NCBI RefSeq assembly: GCF_052324685.1
Contig: NC_135226.1
Location: forward strand, 21,027,751 to 21,091,750
DNA length: 64,000 nt
Reading direction: 5' to 3'
Source: Brachyhypopomus gauderio
Lineage: Eukaryota; Chordata; Actinopteri; Gymnotiformes; Hypopomidae
Shown here: piece after piece, positions 36,406-48,060 of the stretch
How positions within the stretch are numbered: position 1 is the stretch's first letter
How the letters are laid out: every line of letters begins with the position of its first letter
The notes under the pieces: generated by a model
Databases searched by the model: none
What the model was told of the DNA's origin: nothing
The model's input: only the letters and a program-made list of their open reading frames with translations
Made by a program: the position numbers and the translations under genes

Positions 36406-39262
36406 TTATTTTGAACCGTGCCCCTCGTACTCAGACGGACCATGAGGCACGATGAGACAGAAAACACAACCCGCCTCCTGAAACGCTCTCTTCATCTCCA
36501 CCTAGTGGTAAGACAAGGAAACGCATTGATGCCAAATTCTTAAATGAACAAACAGCAAATATACAATCGTTTACCAACACATGCATTGGTTAATTTAATA
36601 TTTAATCGTTAATTTAATATTTAAACCGATATTTAATCATTTTATTCACTGCATTTACTCTTCATAGCTTTAAGAAACAGTTACTGACATAAATGGTATA
36701 ACGTCATAACATATAGAACAACAAAATGTATCAAACATTTAGGTGACATTTGAAATAAATGATAAATGGAACTTAAGCGATTTTACCAGTCGGTCAGGGT
36801 CCATACACAAGCCCACAACGGCTCCACCACTGCCAGGCAACTTCACAGCAGAGCCAAACTGCACATACATCACAAGTCACGCACAACCCTGAGACTGCTG
36901 GAGTTTAACATATCCATTAAAATCATCAAGGTATTCTTTCTCTCCGTCCTTTACCTGTCTAGCCAGTTGTACCATTTTGAGATTTCCTGGGCCCAAACAG
37001 TCATCTGTGTATACAGAGCTGCAGGGAAAAAGAAGGGTGGGATTTGTAGTTCTTGATGGGTAACGCACTGTGTCATGTAGGAAGTATCTTACCGTCTCAG
37101 CTCAAAGTTCTTATCCATAAGCTCAGCCAGTCGGGGCCAGTCCGTCGCCTGGAAGGCCACCCTTCATTAAGCAAACAAGACGAGCCATAGTGAGTAACTG
37201 TGACATTACAAGGGACTTAACATGTCTTATTCTAGCTGTGATCCATATGCAGGGTGGGACTGGTTGGTGCTGTGAACGCACCGGGCCTGGTCCGTAAGGT
37301 CGGCGAATTGCTTCATGGCTTCGACCACGTCGGCCTCTCCTGGTCAAACACAAGAAGGCGTACAGGGCTGGAGGAGAGAGACTGAGGGACAGGAACACGT
37401 GGCCAGCGCACGTGATGTTGAGCACACTTACCACTCAGCCAGCGCTGCCTCACGGTGCTGTGAATGCGGCCGGAGTCACTCGGGTCACCCAGGTAAGCCA
37501 GCCAGAAGGTGGGGAGAGCACTCATGTCCAGGGGGGTGTACTCCCCTAAATGATCAGGGGGGGAGCAGTGAGATACAGGTGTGCATGCAGACACACAAGA
37601 TCATACACCACGATACACACACCTAACCCAGACTGATCAAGGGCGCCGGGCCACCGTGCTGTATGTGTGCCCCTCAGGCCCCTAGTAATCACTAGTGTGT
37701 GAGTGTTTGTGTTCTAACTGCACAGATGAGTTTCATTTCATATATACACACTATTACTGTAGAACTACACAGCTGTCTGGACCAGTGACAACACTGGTCA
37801 AATGTGGATATCCACCAACTCAAACAAATGCTCGTTTCCGGCAATCTTTTCAGTAGATGTTGTTTTCTGAATAGCTCACGTTATAATGGACTAATGCAGA
37901 GTATTCTCCGATGCAGTCTCTTTTCTGAGTGCACCAGAGACCAGTTTGGATCAATAATCAAAACTTCATTCATAAGTTATGAAGACGATTTGATTTTAAA
38001 GCCAGTACCATAACCTCGATTGTCCATTAGCTGCCTGTTAAAGTCCATGTACACTAAGCCCTCATAGACCTGCAGGAGCATCAGAAAACAGGACCGATGT
38101 AATGAAGGTGTATGCCGAGCTTCCAAAGAACATGCAGAGCTATAGGGAGCAGATGTTCTATGATGGGATCTGCAGAGTCATCGGGACAGACCTGCACCAC
38201 ACGGTCCTGCAAACCAGCGGTGATGAAGAGCTCCTCTGTCTCCACGTTCAGTATGAAGTTGGCTCGGACCGGCTTGGGAAGGTCCTGTCAACACAGAAAC
38301 CCCAGCGTTACCCGTCCGTCATGAATGAAGCTAGTTTTAAAACCTTGTACGAAGTAAGAAGGTGAACGTACGTCTTCGGTCAGGTTGTAAAACGCCATCA
38401 GGCACTTCAACGTAGCAGACACGATTGCGCTTCAGAAAAACCATAAAGATTACGTCACTGTTAAATTAGCAGTTTTTCCACTGTGGTGTACAGAACCTGA
38501 TGAATTTGAGAAGAATTCTGAGATAGTTTGAACAGATTTAAAAAATCTATTTAATATCAGATACCGAAGAACATCAAGGCAGAGCAGCACTTACCTGCTG
38601 CCAGCGAGGCCCTGTGAGCAGAGAGACTCATTACAGCTGAACTTTCACATTATCCTATAAACTAAGACACAGATTTTCACAACTGTCTTGCTAAATGCTG
38701 CTGAAAGAGGAACAGAAGAGAAGAAAAGCCAGTGGGACTCACCACCTGCCTCGGGATGTTGGTGTCATACTTGAGGGTGAAATTCTGCTTACTGAGGGCG
38801 ATACTGTCATGGAAGGAGAACACAGCACAGCATTCAGGAGCAACAAAGCCCAGGTGGGCGCACGTTTGACCCCAGGTGTGTGAGGCCTGTCAGGAGCCTC
38901 TAGATTTTGCACAGGATTCTCACCCTTTTGTTGAGCAGAACTGGTAAAACTTTTTACAGGTGGCCTGCAGGAGTCTGAGTCCGCCCAAATACCTGAGCAG
39001 ACAGAGCACGAGATGGTGGCGTTTCCATGTGCTGTCGTATAGTGAGACTGTATTGTGTGCACATTCACAGACATGCTAACACAGGCAGGAGAGTCACTGA
39101 ACAAGGACCGACCCTTCTTTACGGCTGATGCAGAACAGATCCTGAAGACTGCCAAACTCAGTTGGGTCATTGAGAGGATGAGGAAGGAGAACCTAAACTC
39201 AACCGGTTGAGAGGAGTTACAAAGACACGCATGCGCACACACACACACACACACACACACAC

Positions 39263-39293
<31 letters not shown>

Positions 39294-41844
39294 ATTTACC
39301 AGAGTCTGACTCTCCACCAGTATGACCTCGGCCCAGAAGTTTGAAATTGTCATAGCGATCGTTTTCCCATTGAAGCCATCGGAAGGGTTTCCCATGAGCC
39401 CCACCCTGTGAAGTGGGAGTAGAGGGTTTATAGCCACAGCTGGACGTCATTTTGATGGGTGCCTTTTGTCTCATGCCTAACCTGGCGTAGGAGCGACGTG
39501 TGATGGACTTGGCTGGTGATCCTTGCTGTTTAGTGGAATAGTGGGCCAGCCATTTAGTGTAGTCAGACAGACCCTGCAAATACCACAGCATTACACTAAC
39601 TCACATAGAACAGAATTACACTAACACATATAGAACAGAATTACACTAACACATATAGAACAGAATTACACTAACTCGCCTAGCACATAATTACTGTAAC
39701 TAACATAGCACATAATTACTCTTAATAGCCTTATTGCTGGATACGCTGGATAAGTAATCGCTGAATGAATTTGTATTAAATGGACATTTGTTCTCCTAAA
39801 CGTGCTAATTGAAGTAAGTGATTTATGTCATGGCTGCACTATCCTGGTACCCACCACTTGTCCAATTAGTTGAAATCCTGTTGGTAACTTCATGCCATAC
39901 ACAGGCAGTTTTACTTCATTTACGAGACATTCCTATAAACCAATGCATGAACGTCACCAGTTAAATGTTAATGGTCTGAAACCCATTTCAGGGCAATTCA
40001 GAAGACTGAAGGGGTCACGTGCATTGAAACAAAACAGATTTTCACCTATTCTTAGCATATTTAACTTGATAAAATATATATATTAGTAAAGAGTGAAGTG
40101 AAGCAGGATGGATCGCTGACCCAGAACCTGCCAAACGCCCTGTCCTCCACCGCCGGCTGTCGGAGCAGGAAGTCTGAGAGGTAAGGGAGAGTCTCTTTGC
40201 GGAGGCAGTAGAAGACCACGCTGGCCAGACGAGATGCCGTGGCGCCCTCTTGTGGCTTCTCTAAGAAACGCGTGATCCTGAAACGCAGAGGCCAAATCTC
40301 AGACCACGGGCATGTAGAGATGGAAACACGCTAGAGCTTATCCAACCATTGAGCTTCTTTAATGTTTTACTTCTTCAAAGCTAAAACAATGTGTTCAGTT
40401 GTCCACAAATATTGTTCAGTGATGTCTAGAGCAGCTCTTACCTGTGAGACTCTGGACACACCTCCACAATACCTCTGGTGCAGCATCTCTCTCCTTCCTC
40501 CAGTTCATAATATATAACCAGCTCTCCAGGCTGTGGCACAGAAAACACACACACTGTTTTCAGCTTCGGCTGACTAACCTCTCCAATACGTTGGGGAGAC
40601 ACACATGCTGCTAACTCTTTATTAATTTGTACTCCACACACGTCAGTGGTGGTAATTTTGATCAGCCTGAGATGAATCCACTATGTTAGGTCAACATCAG
40701 CTCTTCACACCAACACTACGGCGGTTGTACTTGCCTGGGACCTGAAAAAGCGAATAACCTGAGCTATGTCAAAGTTCTGGTCAGCGCAGAGCATGTCTCC
40801 CGCGATCTACAGACCCAGAAGAACGACATAAACATGTACAAGAATCCTGCAACACGGGCCACTGTAAAGTTCACGTTGAACGGGTAGAACCGCACCACCG
40901 TACCACCATGACGTCGTCTTGAAGCCGGCGGCTCCGGACGGCCAGGTCCAGGTCGGCCACGGCACCCAGACGGTCCTCCAACGTGGTGCTGCCGTCGTTC
41001 ACCACGTTCTCCGCAGGGAAGTCGTTTGCGGTCGCCCACCGCTCATAATGTTTGTACCTAGAGTGACAGGTGAAGTGACAGGATCTCAGGTACAGCTGTG
41101 TGCAATCTCGCCGGTGTGTGAGTGGTTGTGTAAGACTTGTACCTGTGATACAGGTGACCTTGGGTCTCTTGAAAGGCGCTATATAAATTTAACATTCATT
41201 TATTCATTCAAATAAAATGTAGTTACTCACCAATCTAGACTCGTGACATATCTCACTCTGCAGCCATGTTTAAAATAGTTTGCATTGTAATGGCATGAGT
41301 AGAAACACAAGAAAACTTTACTCACTTGTCTGCATTCGTCACTAGATAGACTTCACTGAAGAGTTGCCGCCTATGGAGAACACGACACGTGAAAACGTGG
41401 ACCACCCAAATGCATCCCTTTAACATTACACTAGTGATTAAACTGAAGGCAACTCACGTGTTGACTGTTTCCCACCAGAAGTCTAGTATTTTCTTGCCTC
41501 CTACCCCAGGTAACAGGGCCTTGGGCACCCCGGCCAGGTGGGCATACAGCCCCGTGACGTCATTCTTCCACACCGGGGCAGATAGAGAGAATGATTCACA
41601 ACCACAGACCTCCATAACATGACAAACTACCCAGTGTCAGAAAAACAACCCGCTGGGGGTTAAAACTTGCTTTTTGCTCTAATAGCTAATTGCACGTGAG
41701 TTAGTATTGTGTGTATGTATCAACATTTTAGAAACAAGTTGGAAATAAAGACTAAATGAAGGTTAATAAAATAAAATACGGCAGTACCTTAATTTGTGTC
41801 TCTAAAACCGTACCGTGACCCGCGACTAGGAGAATGCAGATCAT
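36406..41844 (-). CDS. gkup: gkup: fused nucleotidyltransferase-glucuronokinase, 23 exons, complete
   Basis: Predicted two-domain enzyme: a C-terminal GHMP kinase (glucuronate to glucuronate-1-phosphate) and an N-terminal nucleotidyltransferase that would make UDP-glucuronate. Exons: 41788-41844, 41458-41564, 41326-41370, 40904-41057, 40735-40806, 40442-40530, 40121-40277, 39855-39932, 39482-39573, 39300-39405, 39113-39192, 38924-38992, 38743-38803, 38595-38611, 38372-38429, 38192-38284, 38009-38069, 37432-37545, 37282-37339, 37093-37161, 36955-37018, 36787-36858, 36406-36501; 1869 nt, 622 residues. N-terminal domain: LVAGHGT (6-12), VPKALLPG, IAGDM and RFLEKP (178-183). Kinase domain: RVGLMGNPSDGFNGK (284-298), the ATP loop PRQVGLAGSSA (386-396) and LPGSGGAVVG near the end. 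Exon 5 uses a GC donor and exon 14 is only 17 nt. The symbol comes from my memory of the zebrafish gene described as glucuronokinase with putative uridyl pyrophosphorylase. Substrate assignment is family inference. Confidence 0.9.
39235..39293. repeat. (CA)n followed by poly-C(30)
   Basis: CA dinucleotides (39235-39262) run into 30 C residues (39264-39293), ending only 6 bases inside gkup intron 10 from its donor site. On the transcribed strand the intron therefore begins GTAAATGG followed by a long G run. Confidence 0.93.
39590..39725. repeat. 25-bp tandem repeat, about 4-5 degenerate copies
   Basis: Period of 25 bases with the core TAGAACAGAATTACACTAAC at 39606, 39631 and 39656, then more diverged copies (TAGCACATAATTACT). 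It lies in gkup intron 8. Confidence 0.85.
41165..41200 (+). mobile_element. Diverged retroposon 3' tail
   Basis: CTTGAAAGGCGCTATATAAA matches the GAAAGGYGCTATAYAAAT 3'-tail motif also seen at 23520 and 63230. It lies in gkup intron 3; no body is recognised. Confidence 0.4.
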
Positions 41845-44100
41845 TGCAAAAATGTGCAGTTCAGCTTAGAGAGTGAACTGCTTGTATAACTGTTTTGAAC
41901 AGGGGTACATAGTTCAGTAATAGCAGGAAACAGGAGCACCGCTTCAACTCTTAAAGATACAACGTCCACTCTCAGCCCTTAGCCTTTAACTACAGATCAC
42001 GCTTGTATAGAAAATGAACAAATACGTGTGGGATTTAATTGGTTTGGTATTTTAAATACTGTGTACTGCGTGTTTCTCAGGTCCGAAATGCTTTCGTGTT
42101 TGTAAGAAATCGGTGAAGAGAAATCTCACGTGTGATCACACAACTTTGCTGATTTTCATTCATAGAACAAAATATTTTCTTTGGCGGAAAACATTTATTC
42201 CTAACTTTGATTTTGTATGAGCTGAAGTACATTTTAAAAATCCTTTCAAAGTTGCTGTATATCTTGCAAATATGAAATTTCCATCTCTGATGTTTTGTCT
42301 CACAGCTTCCTGACACAGCTTTTCTATATGCGAAACATATAATTTGTACAGCATTATAGTAAAACATTACAGACAGAAATGCAGGTAAACTATGTTACAC
42401 ACAATGCTGCACTAAACACTTCATACCCCAAAGCTGAACTCAACATGGCTGGTATATTTCCACCAAGTCTCTTATTTTGGAGTACGAAATTTCTGGCCTG
42501 ATCATACCCAGGAAGTTGAACTTTTACTTTGAAAAGCTAAAGGAAAACACCATTTGCGTGAGCAAAAACACCAATGCTCACATACGTTTCTCCATATCAG
42601 AACTGGAGCAGCACCTCGCACCCGTCCCCCCCACACTGTTCAAAACAGGTTTCAGGGTCTTCACAACATCAAGCACCTTTCATAATCTCTGCAGATTTGA
42701 TTGGGTTTTTTGCAAGCTTTAGTGCACGAACATTTCAGACCCTTTAGCAGTGATCTGTTGAGCACAGATACCTATAAAGCACATCAGAACAGTTTATTCC
42801 CAAATAAAGTATAGATCTACATGGGAAAATCTCACTCGCATGCAAACTGAAACAATCATGTTATAGCTTGTTGGAAGTTGTGTGACCTAAGGCCATTATA
42901 CTATAAATAAAAACTAACAAATTGCTTAAGACTTCAAATTTACCCAAATACTGTTCCCAATACCTGACGCTGCTCAAACACTTTTGTTATAAAAGGCAAG
43001 GAACTGGATTTGATCAACATTGTAATAGTATAAGCAGATTCCTACCAGGAGGGCTGGTGGTAATAAACAGGAGTCATGAAACACACATTTCAAAGACAAG
43101 CAATATGCTTTAATTTCAAAAACTGTTATTGTAAGCTGGAATGTTATAATTCTCACCTTATCATTGCTTATTAAAATAACCCCTCAAAAACTATTGTCCA
43201 ACAAGGTTTGGGGGAAAATACAAAAACTATCAGTGAGAAAATATTTTCCACTAAATAAAAATCAATACATGCCCGAGAATTGTAAGTCACACTCAGCATC
43301 GTATGTAAATGTTGCATATGCTTATTAATAATGCATGATTTACAATTGCTTAGATTAACATTCAACATGAAATCCAAAAGGCAGAAACTAAACACTGAGC
43401 ACTTTTAATTTCTGAACTGTTCAAATCTTTGTCCCTTCTTTTGTCAGTCACGGTTTAGATTGGAAGGTTGCAACACTTCAACCCAAGTTTGCTGGTACTT
43501 TACATTTACCCTCCGAGGTGTTCACAGCAGACAGGCCGAGACACGTGTGCCAGTGCAGTCAGGAGGGGACACCCCAGCCCGTACATGTGTGTGGAGGAGC
43601 AGACTAAAGTCTCCTGTGAGCATGTTGCACTCTCGACAATGACACGTGACCAACAGGTCGTGTTGATGCGCTAGCAGGTGTCACGGGTTTAAGTGAACCG
43701 GCCTGTGCTGGTTCTCCGTTATCAGACTGTGTACCCTCACACACTGATGTCATCTGACATTACATGAAAAACACCTGCACCATCAGAAAGGGATGACAGG
43801 AAGGAAGCAGATAAAATTACGTTAGCAGTCATACTAACAAAGGAAATTAAGAACTCTAAACATTTGCCAAGAAAGAACCTCACTCATCATTATCCAAAAC
43901 TCAACAAGTTCCGATCCAAAAACAAGTCCAGCATCAGTTCCTTTATAAATGAAAATTAAAACAGTACTGGTCTTCATTCATTCATTTCAGGTAAACAGGA
44001 AACTTTTAATAACAACATTAAGAAAGAATGCTTGGCTCTGACAGATCACAAATCTTGAAACTTTTTTTTTTACTGGGAATCCTGCTTGCTCCTCCACTGA
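41845..44100. other. Spacer between gkup and arcn1
   Basis: About 2.3 kb of AT-rich DNA, including the gkup promoter side and sequence beyond the arcn1 3' end. The reading frames present lack recognisable similarity or exon structure. Nothing else could be supported. Confidence 0.5.
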
Positions 44101-44106
44101 TTTATT
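44101..44106 (-). terminator. Likely arcn1 poly(A) signal
   Basis: The minus strand reads AATAAA about 270 bases beyond the arcn1 stop codon, a typical 3' UTR distance. The call is by hexamer and position only. Confidence 0.5.
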
Positions 44107-44376
44107 TCAAGGACTACAGGTCCAGGTGTTTTGCTGCTAGGTGGTGGGTAAGGACACGTCGTTTCCTTGGACTTCAGGCTCACCCGTTTTCATGGTAGGT
44201 GCTGCAAATGTAACTCTGATATTCATTTTATATAAAGATATATAATTTCCTTTGTCATACAAACATAAATACACCAATAGTGCACACCACTGGGTGGGAC
44301 TCGGAGTCTGGTACACCGTCTCCAAACTGTTACACAGGCAGGCAGGGTAGAAAAATATTTCTTTGAGAAGAAGTCT

Positions 44377-44546
44377 TTAGAGTATCTCATACTTGTCAAC
44401 AACAAACGAAGTCTCGGTGGAGAACTTGACCGGAGTGTCCCCTTCAACGTGAGTCACTTTGTCCACCTGCAAAAGGACAAAGCAAGGGAGAGATGGATCG
44501 CTCATCTTTATACTACATGTCCCGTTTATGTCTTTTCATCCCCCCC

Positions 44547-44579
<33 letters not shown>

Positions 44580-47103
44580 GCTTTATTTATCCCTTGGGAC
44601 GGATCCCTTCAGGAAATTGCATAACCCCCACCATCATAACCTTAAATTATTTACTTTATCTTACGAACTACAGTTTTGTCTCACCTGAATGTCACTGTAA
44701 TTGCGCCGAGACACAAACGAGACATTCACAGGGAAGAAGTCGTCGGGTTTGCCTGCTATGCTGAACTCCAGGCTTCCGCTTTTGTTGTTTTCGTCTATGA
44801 TGGGCACGCACCATTCGAGGACGTTTTTCCTGCCGTCGTGGCGGTACTCCCCATCGAGATCTCCGACGACAGGGGCACCTACTCCTGACCTGCAAAATCA
44901 CTTCGTGATTCAACCAGCACCATCCGACCCAAAGATGTTTTCTGGACACATGCATTATAAAAAAAAAAGAACTTACGGCACTGGGATGGTAATGACTACA
45001 TCACTGAGTTCAAGGGCTTCCTCCTGGAGCTCATACTCAATATTCACATCGCAAACACTCCCAGTTTCTGAGGGCCAGCAATTGACTAAAACACACCAGA
45101 CAGAGGACATTACACAAAGGTCTGACGAAACTGGTTAACTGGTTAGTAGTCAGCTGCTAGGTTAAGGTCAGCTCACTAGTTAATGGGATGAGGGACTCCT
45201 CTGTGCTCTGTAGTCTCCACTTCAGGATGCCAACGTCACTGTTCAGAGGAAAGGTCTTCTCTTGGTTTTTCAGACATATCAGCGACTCCGTTGTGAACAG
45301 TTTCTTATCTACATTGGGGTGAGTCTGCAGAGAGAGGAGAAAGATTTTTTTTCCTGTTTCTGAAGTACATTTGTTTTTAAAGCCAAGCACATCTTAATTA
45401 TTTTATATAAACATCTATTTGCTATTCATTTTCGATAAAATAAGAATTTTACATGTGTGCTTTCTTGGCATCACTAAATTAAAAACAATAAAAACACACC
45501 AACACCCACAACACTGATGATATCAGACATGTATCGACCTCGTGACAGCCAGGTTCAGCCTACAGTGCCACACAGCTGCTAAGCGTTTCCCCACCCATTT
45601 CTCCACCCATGCAACACCACGACAGCAGAACTCAGGACCACCTGCAGCTGAACCCCTTTCTTGTCGTTGTTGTTGATATGCAGGCGGATTCGGCCATTTG
45701 CGTCATCGGTGACCCTCAAGGTTATGATTCCCAAGACCTCCATGTTCTGCAGTCCACCATCACGTCCACAGGTGAGAGAGATCTTCTCCTCGACCTTCAG
45801 GTGCACGCTGGGTCACAGGGGTGGCACAGACGGCCACACATTAGTCACAGCACAACACAACAACATCTTTCAACCTGAGAATAAGGCCACTGGTACATAT
45901 AACTTCATTTTTCTGGTGGAAAGATGGCGGAAGGATCCGAGTGATCACACCTTTCTGTGTTGACAGGAGGTTGGAGGACTTTAGACGCATCTGACTGTTT
46001 CTTTCCCGCACTGGGGATGATGACGTTTTCACCCTCTGACTTCAGCTTGTCTACAAAGTTATCGACCTCCTTTCCTTTAGTGCCCAGCTTCAGCGCTTTA
46101 CTGGGACCACTTGGCCTGCAAATCACAACAGCATCCCATCAGTCTGTTTTACTTCAAACAAATGCACATAAACCCAGTTAAATTCCTTATTAAATCAATG
46201 TCAGTGTCTGTTCCACACACCTAACCGGGGCAGGAGCCATCTTGGGCTTCTCCAGCTCCACCATGGAGTCAGTGATGGCGGTGGGGCCGACACTTCCTGT
46301 CCCGGAGCTCCCGAAGCCTCCGAAGCCCGGGGCTTTCCTGCCTGCTCGCTCAGCGTCCCGCCGGGCCTGCTGTAGCTCCTTCGCCTTCCTCCGCATCTCC
46401 GCATTCGCCTCTCGCTCTTGGGTCTGGTGCGGAGCAAACGGGACACGAGGCATTTAGGAGCAAGAAGAGAGGCCACCCTCGTTGTACTCTACACCCTACG
46501 GATCCCGTGTCCTGACCTCTCTGACCGCCCGGAAGACCTTCTCCTCGTGCGAGTCCATCTCGGTGAAGGTGCGGATCTGGGCCAGGTTGACGTTCTCCCT
46601 GTACCCCAGGGCAACAATCTCATCAAACGCAAAAATGAGATCGAAACAGTGCTCCGAGATCTCCCCCTCCTCCAGCACACGACAGTATTCAGGGATCTGG
46701 AAAAACACACACACACGTCCAAGACGCATAACACAGGCCGTCTAGCCAAGCTGAAAGTTATTCAACACAACACATGGAAGTGTGTAGGGGAGGAGAGTAA
46801 AACACAATCCCCCACCACTCGGGAGAAGAGTCTCAGCGTCTCCAGGTCCTCCAAAATGTTGCTGTTCTTTGTGGTGACGAGCACCATGTACAGTTTCTCC
46901 AGGGGCTGGTAGACGTAGCGCACACTCTCGGTCTCCACGAAGGTGTGCTGCCGCCCCGGCACCATCAGCTTGGGGAAGGCGGCCAGCAGCCCCTCGACGC
47001 GGGTGCGGCTCATCTCCACGAACTGCCGCGACACGATGGCTTTACCGGCCTTGGTGCATATCGCCGCTGCCAAAAGCACCTGAAATGATTGTAACATTTA
47101 TTA

Positions 47104-47176
<73 letters not shown>

Positions 47177-47798
47177 GTGTACAGCTGACACACAGATAAC
47201 AGCTGCCTGTAGTCACCGCACTATTTAGGTAATGAACCTTGCCCAGGTAATGTTAGCCCGCTAGCATGCTAGCCCGTTAGCATGCTAGCTCGTTAGCATG
47301 CTAGCCCGTTAGCATGCTAGCCCGCTAGCCTAGCCGCACAAACTGCTAAGAAAGTCAGTTTCGCTTGGCCAGCTAGCCGGAGCGCTAACTCTGCTACACT
47401 TCTAAGGCTCACCGACACACGCATGTTGGTGATACACCCAGGACGCGTTATAACGGATCTGTACGTCGTTTAATAAACTAACCAAATAAACCTGAAAACC
47501 ATTAAAACATTTAGCACAACTCCAGCTAGCAACTTGGCTACACTTGTAACTTAGCAACCGACTAGCTAGCCACCGTGCTAACATATGGCTGGTCAACTAA
47601 TGTCATTCCTGAAACGCCTCATAACGTTTCACCATAAACAAATCCTTATTAAACTTATTAAAGTTTCTGGTGGTTTAGTTTTTCTCCTGAAACCGATTTA
47701 AATCGCTCCTGTCACTCCAGCCAGCGGACCCCCCCCCCCGTTAGCTAAACAATTCGAATTAACTTTTATTTTAATCCGATTTAAAACGTTCGTACCAT
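44377..47798 (-). CDS. arcn1: arcn1: coatomer subunit delta (archain), 10 exons, complete
   Basis: Delta subunit of the COPI coat, acting in Golgi-to-ER and intra-Golgi vesicle traffic in the cytosol and on Golgi membranes. Coding exons: 47796-47798, 46816-47079, 46517-46696, 46221-46423, 45951-46115, 45642-45807, 45177-45324, 44977-45085, 44685-44889, 44377-44466; 1533 nt, 510 residues (human 511). Residues 1-140 are the longin-like adaptin small-chain fold ([18 protein letters not shown]). Next comes an Arg/Lys/Glu-rich helix ([18 protein letters not shown]) and a glycine-rich linker ([10 protein letters not shown]). From about residue 272 the mu-homology domain follows ([34 protein letters not shown]). 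The C-terminus ends VVDKYEIL. Exon 1 contributes only the ATG. It shows no sign of decay. A teleost a/b duplicate cannot be told apart here. Confidence 0.97.
44546..44625 (-). mobile_element. Retroposon tail with (ATAG)n
   Basis: GATA tetranucleotides followed by CTTTATTTATCCCTTGGGAC and GGAAATTG. On the minus strand this reads as a CAATTTCC...GGGATAAATAAAG...(CTAT)n end, the usual 3' terminus of an abundant fish non-LTR retroposon. It is in the last intron of arcn1. Confidence 0.55.
47105..47174. repeat. (AC)n microsatellite in arcn1 intron 1
   Basis: About 70 bases of AC dinucleotide, 26 bases upstream of the exon 2 acceptor, so on the arcn1 strand a long GT run precedes it. Confidence 0.96.
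47251..47334. repeat. 16-bp palindromic tandem repeat, about 5 copies
   Basis: Units of GTTAGCATGCTAGCCC with minor changes. The core GCTAGCATGCTAGC is a perfect palindrome and occurs repeatedly. It lies in arcn1 intron 1. Confidence 0.9.
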
Positions 47799-48060
47799 CT
47801 TCGCTCCGGTTCAGGGCGCGTTGGTTCCCCCGGCGAAGGTGTCGGTGTGTCGGGCAGATAAAACCAACAATAACCGTCCGATCGGCGTCTCCGTCCGCCA
47901 GGGAAGGACCACGAAAACGGCCTTGTGCTGGTGCAGCAGAGCCAGAGCCACGTCCCCAACCGGAAAAAGTTCAAACTTACCCACACCGTGACATTCACTG
48001 CGCCTGTTCACCGCACTCTTCCCATCGTGGGCGTTCCCTGAAGCACCACGCCCCGTTTGA
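47799..48060 (-). promoter_or_regulatory. Likely arcn1 promoter and 5' UTR
   Basis: GC- and CpG-enriched stretch (CGGTTCAGGGCGCG, GTCCGATCGGCGTCTCCGTC) just upstream of the arcn1 ATG, dropping to AT-rich DNA beyond 48060. It fits a housekeeping CpG promoter. No initiator or TATA box was pinned down. Confidence 0.5.

Noticed and set aside
38739-39437. 232-residue minus-strand frame
   Set aside because: It overlaps three gkup exons partly in the wrong frame and reads through the poly-C/CA tract; the spliced gkup model explains the real coding parts.
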